NCBI GenBank assembly: GCA_038250235.1
Contig: JBBSCO010000081.1
Span: 1 to 9,722, forward strand
Reading direction: 5' to 3'
DNA from: JAAUTS01 sp038250235
GTDB lineage: Bacteria > Verrucomicrobiota > Verrucomicrobiia > Methylacidiphilales > JAAUTS01
Length of the DNA: 9,722 bases
Part shown: positions 5,095-9,722 of the stretch, piece after piece
Layout of the letters: each line of letters opens with the position of its first letter
Position numbering within the stretch: position 1 is the stretch's first letter
The notes under the pieces: generated by a model
What the model was told of the DNA's origin: nothing
Databases searched by the model: none
Seen by the model: the letters and a program-made list of their open reading frames with translations, nothing else
Program-made: the position numbers and the translations under genes

Positions 5095-6075
5095 ATGATG
5101 AAATTCTTGGATAAATTCTACATCCCTTGGAAAAGGGTCGAATGGGTCACCTGTTTCTTTTTGGGAGGCACCCTTCTCCTGACTCTGACAGCTGTTCCCT
5201 GGTATATTCTCACTTACGGACTGGACTGGTTCCAGGTAGGCCTGTTCTTTTTCTGGTTCTTTCTGACCGGAATGAGCATCACCTTCGGCTATCACCGCCT
5301 TTTCTCGCACCGATCCTTTGAAGCCAAAGCCCCCCTCCGTCTGACCTCCCTGCTCTTCGGGGCGGCAGCTTTTGAAAATTCGGCCCTGGACTGGTGCTCG
5401 GACCATCGCCGACACCACAAGCATGTGGATCATGAGGATGATCCCTATGACATTTCCAAGGGTTTTTTCTATGCCCACCTTGGCTGGATGCTGTTCAAAC
5501 TAAAACCTCTTCCCCCAATGGAAAATGTGGCTGATCTGCGCAAGGATCCCTTGGTCATGTGGCAGCACCGTTATTGGCACCTGATCGGATTCAGCACCGG
5601 CTTTGTTTTGCCCACAATCATTGGTTATATTTACGGTGGGCCGATTGCGGCACTGGGAGCCCTTCTGATTTCCGGGGTGGCACGCACGGTGGCCGTGCAG
5701 CATTGCACCTTCTGCATTAATTCCGCCTGCCACACTCTCGGAACCCAACCCTACTCCGCCCGTTGTAGTGCCCGTGACAGCTGGGTCATGGCTATCTTCA
5801 CCTTTGGCGAGGGGTATCATAATTTCCACCACGAGTTTCAACACGATTACCGCAACGGCGTGAAGCCCTGGCAGTTTGATCCGACCAAATGGTCCATTTG
5901 GCTGCTCAGCAAAGTAGGCCTGACCAGCAATCTACGTCAGGTAGGCGATGAAAAAATCCGCAAAGCACAGGAAGCTGAACTCGATCGGCAGCGTCTGGCC
6001 AGGGAAGGCAAAGAAATTCCCGCGTTGGCCGAACAGGAACTACATCCTGTTCCCGTTGAAGAACCGGCATCCTGA
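5095..6075 (+). CDS. Membrane fatty acid desaturase (acyl-CoA delta-9 type)
   Basis: This 326-residue integral membrane di-iron enzyme inserts a double bond into a saturated acyl chain using O2 and an electron donor, adjusting membrane fluidity. All three histidine boxes are present: HRLFSH (67-72), HRRHH (104-108) and HNFHH (242-246). The NSACH motif at 209-213 and the FAHxGWM-like YAHLGWM (126-132) are typical of the acyl-CoA desaturase branch. Hydrophobic segments lie near 18-40, 46-64, 83-98 and 165-205. The last 45 residues form a charged tail rich in Glu and Pro. There is no fused cytochrome b5 or ferredoxin reductase domain and no redox partner nearby. ATG 5095 was chosen; 5098 is equally possible, and neither has a Shine-Dalgarno sequence. 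It is transcribed alone and ends at a strong terminator. The 175 bases upstream show no convincing promoter. Confidence 0.93.
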   Translation: MMKFLDKFYIPWKRVEWVTCFFLGGTLLLTLTAVPWYILTYGLDWFQVGLFFFWFFLTGMSITFGYHRLFSHRSFEAKAPLRLTSLLFGAAAFENSALDWCSDHRRHHKHVDHEDDPYDISKGFFYAHLGWMLFKLKPLPPMENVADLRKDPLVMWQHRYWHLIGFSTGFVLPTIIGYIYGGPIAALGALLISGVARTVAVQHCTFCINSACHTLGTQPYSARCSARDSWVMAIFTFGEGYHNFHHEFQHDYRNGVKPWQFDPTKWSIWLLSKVGLTSNLRQVGDEKIRKAQEAELDRQRLAREGKEIPALAEQELHPVPVEEPAS

Positions 6076-6089
6076 ATCTGCCGGGCACA

Positions 6090-6124
6090 AAAAAAGGCCG
6101 TTCCATTCCGGAACGGCCTTTTTT
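6090..6124. terminator. Strong bidirectional intrinsic terminator
   Basis: AAAAAAGGCCGTTCC (6090-6104) pairs perfectly with GGAACGGCCTTTTTT (6110-6124) around the 5-base loop ATTCC. The GC-rich stem has a T tract on either strand, so it can end both the desaturase transcript (14 bases after its stop) and the purine operon transcript arriving from the right (16 bases after the purL stop). Confidence 0.95.
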
Positions 6125-6140
6125 GTTGAAACTCTGAAAA

Positions 6141-8402
6141 TCAGGAATCCAGTGCCGAGGGTAAGGAGTTTTCGAAAGACTCTTCCAGATCCGACACAGA
6201 CCAGGCGAGAACATCTTCTCCAACCTGCAGGCCCAGACGACCGTCTCCACTGACTGATCCGATCTGAATGGCTTCTACGCCTTGGGCCCGGAAATGAGCC
6301 AGCGCAGCATCGATATCGGATGCTTTAACGCTCAAAAGGGCTCGACCCTGGGTTTCGTTGAAAAGCAGGACATCGTTGCGGAGTGTGTCGTTGGCGATGC
6401 TAATTTTTGCACCGAGCCCCTTTTCTCCGGTTGAGAAGCAGGATTCCGCCAGGGCAACAGCAAGGCCGCCGTCGCTCAGGTCGTGAGCGCTCCGGACTTT
6501 GCCCTGATGAATAAGGGAACGAACGGCGTTCTGGAACTGGATTTCCCTGGTCAGATCAAGACGCGGAGGGAGTCCTTTCTTCAGGCCGTGGAGTTCATAA
6601 AGATAGCTGGAGCCTCCCATTTCACTGCCCAATCCCCCAACCAGAAGAATAGCGTCACCTGCACTGCGGAAAGAGGAGGGGGTGATATGTGCCTCTTCAT
6701 CAATCACGCCCACGACCGCGACCACAGGAGTCGGATCTATCGAACCGGCCGGGGATTGATTGTAAAGACTGACGTTTCCGCCCGTGACGGGGATATCAAA
6801 AGCCCGGCAGGCTTCGGAGAGGCCTTCAACGGACTCACGGAGAGACCAGAAGACTTCTGTGTTGTGAGGGTTTCCGAAATTCAGGTTGTCAGTCAAACCG
6901 ATCGGGGTGGCCCCGGTCATGGTCAGGTTGCGGCAACATTCTGCTGCGGCGACCTTGGAGCCTTCGCGGGGGTCCAGCCAGCAATAGCGCCCGTTACAAT
7001 CGGAAGCCATGGAGAGGAATTTGACTTTGCCTTCACCTGTCGGAATGCGGATCACAGCGGCATCCGAGCCGGGACAGATTACGGTGTTTTTTTGCACCAT
7101 GTGATCGTATTGGCGATAGATCCAACGTTTGGAGGCGATACTGGCTGCGCCGAGCAGGCGGGGTAAAAGCGGTTGCAGGTCGCTGGGAAGGGGGATTTCA
7201 TTTTCGAAATCCAGAGTCTGGCGTTTGGCCAGGTCGGCTGGTTCTTTGGCTTCGCGTTTGTAGAGAGGAGCGTCGGCTGCCAGCGGATGAGCCGGAATGT
7301 CGGCCACGACTTGGCCGTGATGTTTGATCACGCAGCGTCCGGTGTCCGTCACGAATCCAATTTCTGCGGCCTCAAGATCCCATTTTTCAAAAATCTTTTT
7401 TACAGTGGCCTCGTGGCCCTTGCGCACAATAATCAACATGCGTTCCTGGGATTCGGAGAGCATGATTTCGTAAGGCGTCATCCCTGTCTCGCGCTGGGGA
7501 ACGTCGTCGAGCTCGACTTCAATGCCGGAATCGCCACGGCTGGCTGTTTCGCAGGTGGAGCAGGTCAAACCCGCTGCCCCCATGTCCTGCACGCCGACCA
7601 CGGCTTCAGGGTGTTCGTAAAGTTCCAGGCAGGCCTCGAGCAGGAGTTTTTCCATGAAGGGATCGCCCACCTGGACAGCCGGGCGGTCTTCCTTGGATTC
7701 TTCTGTCAAATCCCTGGAGGCAAAAGCGGCCCCGGCCAGTCCGTCGCGCCCTGTTTTGGCACCGACATAGAAAACGGGGTTGCCCAAGCCCGTGGCCGCC
7801 CCTTTGCGGATCTGATCATGGCGGAGAAGGCCCAGTGAGAATGCATTGACGAGGGGATTACCGTTGTAGGAAGGGTCAAAATAAACGTCGCCACCCACGG
7901 TGGGGGTGCCGAAGCAGTTGCCATAATGGGCGATGCCCCCGACAACACCGGAGAGAAGACGCCGGTTGGTTTTAGCCTGTTCGGAATCACCATGGATGGG
8001 GCCGAAGCGAAGGGAGTTGAGATTGGCCACGGGCCGCGCGCCCATGGTGAAAATGTCCCGAAGAATGCCGCCGATGCCCGTAGCGGCTCCCTGGAAGGGC
8101 TCGATTGCGCTGGGATGATTGTGGGATTCGATTTTAAAAGCGACAGCCATGTTGTCACCGATATCAATGACACCTGCGTTTTCGTCGCCTGCTTTGACCA
8201 GAACCTTGGGCCCGGTGGTGGGAAATTTTTTCAGTTCAAGGCGCGAATTTTTATACGAGCAGTGTTCGCTCCACATCACGGAGAAGATACCCAACTCGGT
8301 GAAGTTGGGATCACGGCCCAGGATCTTCTGAATGAGTGCGTATTCATCAGGAGTGATACCGTGCTTTTCGATGAGTTCTGGAGTAATGGCTGGATCGGAC
8401 AT
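6141..8402 (-). CDS. purL: Phosphoribosylformylglycinamidine synthase subunit PurL
   Basis: PurL is the ATP-dependent synthetase subunit of FGAM synthase, step four of purine biosynthesis: FGAR + ATP + NH3 gives FGAM + ADP + Pi. At 753 residues it is the small type found in Gram-positives, archaea and many other phyla, which needs separate PurQ and PurS. MWSEHCSYKNSR (43-54) and FKIESHNHPSAIEPFQGAATG (89-109) form the substrate and nucleotide site, with H47 and H94/H96. GGILRDIFTMGARP (111-124) follows. SESQERML and the C-terminal HDLSDGGLAVALAES are the second-half signatures of the duplicated AIR-synthase-like fold. It is the last gene of a purS-purQ-purL operon, 53 bases after purQ, and ends at a shared terminator. 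The ATG at 8402 lacks a Shine-Dalgarno sequence. Confidence 0.97.
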   Translation of the reverse strand: MSDPAITPELIEKHGITPDEYALIQKILGRDPNFTELGIFSVMWSEHCSYKNSRLELKKFPTTGPKVLVKAGDENAGVIDIGDNMAVAFKIESHNHPSAIEPFQGAATGIGGILRDIFTMGARPVANLNSLRFGPIHGDSEQAKTNRRLLSGVVGGIAHYGNCFGTPTVGGDVYFDPSYNGNPLVNAFSLGLLRHDQIRKGAATGLGNPVFYVGAKTGRDGLAGAAFASRDLTEESKEDRPAVQVGDPFMEKLLLEACLELYEHPEAVVGVQDMGAAGLTCSTCETASRGDSGIEVELDDVPQRETGMTPYEIMLSESQERMLIIVRKGHEATVKKIFEKWDLEAAEIGFVTDTGRCVIKHHGQVVADIPAHPLAADAPLYKREAKEPADLAKRQTLDFENEIPLPSDLQPLLPRLLGAASIASKRWIYRQYDHMVQKNTVICPGSDAAVIRIPTGEGKVKFLSMASDCNGRYCWLDPREGSKVAAAECCRNLTMTGATPIGLTDNLNFGNPHNTEVFWSLRESVEGLSEACRAFDIPVTGGNVSLYNQSPAGSIDPTPVVAVVGVIDEEAHITPSSFRSAGDAILLVGGLGSEMGGSSYLYELHGLKKGLPPRLDLTREIQFQNAVRSLIHQGKVRSAHDLSDGGLAVALAESCFSTGEKGLGAKISIANDTLRNDVLLFNETQGRALLSVKASDIDAALAHFRAQGVEAIQIGSVSGDGRLGLQVGEDVLAWSVSDLEESFENSLPSALDS

Positions 8403-8455
8403 AAGGAAGTATTTAACAACTAAAAAGCACTAATTTTGACTGGAAATTCAAAAAA

Positions 8456-9163
8456 TCATTCTTGTTTATCAAATGAAAATGAGTGGGTTAACAGGCTTTG
8501 GAATAGAGGAAGACCGTCGGTGGAACCGAGCAGCGCTTCGCAGGCGCGCTCAGGATGAGGCATCATGCCGAGCACATTCCCTTCTTTGTTGCGGATGCCG
8601 GCGATGTTTTCCAGGGTTCCATTCGGGTTGGCTGCGTCGGAAGGTTCACCCTGGGCATCGACGTAGCGGAAGACGATCTGATTATTGGCTTTGAGATCGG
8701 CCAACACATCGGGCTGGGCAACGTAACAGCCCTCACCGTGGGCGATCGGGATGTTAAGGACTTGTCCCTTCTGGTAGCGGGAAGTAAAAACGGTCTCATT
8801 GGTTTCCACGCGCAAGCGCACGTGCTCGCAGATGAAATGGAGTTTACGGTTGCGAACCAAAGCACCTGGAAGCAGCCCGGCTTCGCAGAGGATCTGAAAA
8901 CCGTTGCAGATGCCGATGATTTTTTGGCCGCGGGCTGCCGCTTCTTTCACCGATTTCATAATCGGTGAAAACCGGGCGATCGCTCCGCAGCGGAGATAAT
9001 CCCCGTAGGAAAAACCACCAGGGATGATGATGGTTTCGTCGGAATCGATCCGGGTATCTTTGTGCCAGGCAAAACGGACGGGTTGTTTCAGAATTTCACC
9101 TGCGGCTCGGTGGCAGTCGGAGTCGCAGTTGGAGCCGGGAAATTGAAGGACGACAAATTTCAT
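8456..9163 (-). CDS. purQ: Phosphoribosylformylglycinamidine synthase subunit PurQ (glutaminase)
   Basis: PurQ is the class I glutamine amidotransferase subunit that hydrolyses glutamine and passes ammonia to PurL. The 235 residues begin MKFVVLQFPGSNCDSD, the usual PurQ opening. PGGFSYGDYLRCGAIA (48-63) is the oxyanion region, C86 in GICNGFQIL (84-92) is the nucleophile, and H203 with E205 in MMPHPERA (200-207) complete the triad. IPIAHGEGCY (138-147) is also typical. The length is normal and nothing is missing. It lies 80 bases after purS and 53 bases before purL on the same strand, so the three subunits are made from one transcript. The start at 9163 has no Shine-Dalgarno sequence; no better start is visible nearby, and the chosen one matches the family N-terminus. 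Confidence 0.97.
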   Translation of the reverse strand: MKFVVLQFPGSNCDSDCHRAAGEILKQPVRFAWHKDTRIDSDETIIIPGGFSYGDYLRCGAIARFSPIMKSVKEAAARGQKIIGICNGFQILCEAGLLPGALVRNRKLHFICEHVRLRVETNETVFTSRYQKGQVLNIPIAHGEGCYVAQPDVLADLKANNQIVFRYVDAQGEPSDAANPNGTLENIAGIRNKEGNVLGMMPHPERACEALLGSTDGLPLFQSLLTHSFSFDKQE

Positions 9164-9243
9164 GAGATTTAACGGGAAGATCGTGAAGGTTTCGGTCAGT
9201 GTTTTTCTTTGTGTGACTTGGCGGACTTCCTGTAGTAAAAAAT

Positions 9244-9483
9244 TTATTTCAATTCGATGGTGAAATCTTCGATTACGGGGTTGGAAAGAAGATCTTTGGC
9301 GACTTCCTCAAGCCTGATCTTCGTTTTTGCCAGGTCGCTGCCCGAAATTTCCAATTCGATGATGCGACCGATGCGGACGGATTCGACGCACTCCATGCCC
9401 AAGCCGTGGATGGCTTTGCGGACGGCTTCGCCCTGGGGATCGAGAACGCTTTTCTTAGGGGTGACGATGACGGTTGCTTTCAT
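9244..9483 (-). CDS. purS: Phosphoribosylformylglycinamidine synthase subunit PurS
   Basis: PurS is the small subunit that bridges PurL and PurQ and helps ammonia pass between them. The 79-residue length is normal. KATVIVTPKKSVLDPQGEAV (2-21) is the family signature, followed by VESVRIGRIIEL (33-44) and a C-terminal LLSNPVIEDFTIEL (65-78) that matches the usual ending NPVIEdy.ie. The fold is a small alpha/beta dimer with no active site of its own. It is first in the operon, with a candidate promoter 45-75 bases upstream inside or next to a repeat-like segment. The spacing of 80 bases to purQ is wider than usual for this operon, and no gene or hairpin fills it. The ATG at 9483 has no Shine-Dalgarno sequence. 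Confidence 0.95.
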   Translation of the reverse strand: MKATVIVTPKKSVLDPQGEAVRKAIHGLGMECVESVRIGRIIELEISGSDLAKTKIRLEEVAKDLLSNPVIEDFTIELK

Positions 9484-9493
9484 AGAGATTAAA

Positions 9494-9550
9494 AATTAAA
9501 CCACAGAGAATACCGAGGGCACAGAGTTTTTTTAAAAACGCAGAAAAAAG
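9494..9550. repeat. CACAGAG-type intergenic repeat segment
   Basis: CACAGAG occurs at 9502-9508 and again 18 bases later at 9520-9526. It is followed by a T7 and A5 run (9527-9538) and CGCAGAAAAAAG (9539-9550). The pattern ACCACAGAG, then CACAGAG, then CGCAGA resembles a widespread family of interspersed intergenic sequences that I have met in several environmental phyla; this is recognition from memory. Only one unit is visible here, so its copy number in the genome is unknown. It overlaps the proposed purS promoter. Confidence 0.45.
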
Positions 9551-9557
9551 AGGTCAA
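9529..9557 (-). promoter_or_regulatory. purS: Candidate promoter of the purSQL operon
   Basis: On the minus strand TTGACC (9557-9552, five of six matches) is followed after exactly 17 bases by TAAAAA (9534-9529, four of six matches). The predicted transcription start is near 9522, giving a leader of about 38 bases before purS. No purine riboswitch or PurR-like palindrome is evident in that leader. The -10 box lies within homopolymer runs, so chance is a real alternative. Confidence 0.4.
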
Positions 9558-9565
9558 ATCCCATT

Positions 9566-9721
9566 TTAAAGGCAGGCACCAGGGGGCTTGCAGTTCTGGA
9601 AAGATTTTCGGTAATTTTTGAGGTTACGGGTGGCCGGTTTCAGGCCGTAAAGAGCGTCCAGAAAGACATCGGTATTCAAGCGATAGTTCATTGGCGATCG
9701 GTAACGCGATAGGAAACACGA
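9566..9721 (-). CDS. Possible C-terminal end of a gene running off the right edge
   Basis: A minus-strand frame is open from the window edge to TAA at 9568-9566. It contains an ATG at 9691 giving about 41 residues (MNYRLNTDVFLDALYGL and on to KPPGACL). The composition is protein-like, but no motif is recognisable and no Shine-Dalgarno sequence precedes the ATG. It could be the tail of a gene, a small gene, a decayed fragment or a chance open frame. The stop is only about nine bases before the proposed purSQL -35 box. Confidence 0.25.
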   Translation of the reverse strand, partial: SCFLSRYRSPMNYRLNTDVFLDALYGLKPATRNLKNYRKSFQNCKPPGACL

Positions 9722-9722
9722 A

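Noticed and set aside
5014..5844. Minus-strand frames opposite the desaturase
   Set aside because: The plus strand carries all three histidine boxes in frame; the opposite frames are shadows.
6483..7838. Two long plus-strand open frames opposite purL (6483-7166 and 7173-7838)
   Set aside because: They are antisense shadows of a clearly recognised purL with all its motifs. Their translations have no family features, and shadow frames are common opposite long genes of this composition.
7706..8423. Further open frames over the 5' part of purL on both strands
   Set aside because: They overlap the conserved N-terminal half of PurL in other frames and show no independent signature.
9164..9243. 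Possible small gene or riboswitch between purS and purQ
   Set aside because: The 80 bases contain no strong stem, no start with a ribosome binding site and no meaningful open frame.
1..9722. CRISPR array, tRNA, rRNA, transposase or phage genes
   Set aside because: No regularly spaced repeats, no cloverleaf with a plausible anticodon arm, and no recognisable transposase, integrase or phage protein were seen in any frame.

Overview
The window looks like a piece of bacterial chromosome of moderate GC content. The best taxonomic clue is the purS-purQ-purL set, which encodes the three-subunit form of FGAM synthase. The protein styles and a CACAGAG-type intergenic repeat would suit Verrucomicrobiota or a relative. 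This is an inference from general familiarity, not a search result. Only one of the nine start codons examined has a clear Shine-Dalgarno sequence, so the lineage may initiate translation largely without one.

Layout, left to right. Positions 2-748 hold the end of an unrecognised, probably exported protein. Positions 814-1214 hold the wreck of a VapBC toxin-antitoxin pair: the front of VapB is joined to the back of VapC by an internal deletion near 984. Facing it on the minus strand (1272-1957) is an intact-looking Phd/YefM antitoxin with a PIN-domain toxin. Its promoter overlaps a 17-bp palindrome, as expected for autoregulation. Two unrecognised plus-strand genes follow: a single-pass membrane protein with a coiled coil (2288-2767) and a soluble 163-residue protein (2866-3357).

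Positions 3406-4919 hold the most interesting locus. A six-helix membrane domain and a spermidine-synthase-like catalytic domain, usually parts of one polypeptide in this family, lie in two reading frames that overlap at ATGA. The junction carries T TTA AAA in the correct phase, five bases, then a perfect 9-bp stem-loop. This is the layout of a programmed -1 ribosomal frameshift signal, and a -1 slip would make a seamless two-domain protein of about 504 residues.

Positions 5095-6075 encode a membrane fatty-acid desaturase with all three histidine boxes. It ends at a strong bidirectional terminator shared with the convergent purine operon. That operon runs leftwards on the minus strand as purS (9483-9244), purQ (9163-8456) and purL (8402-6141). 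Its products together convert FGAR to FGAM: PurQ releases ammonia from glutamine, PurL uses it with ATP, and PurS bridges the two. Upstream of purS are a promoter candidate, a repeat-like segment and a short open frame that runs off the window.
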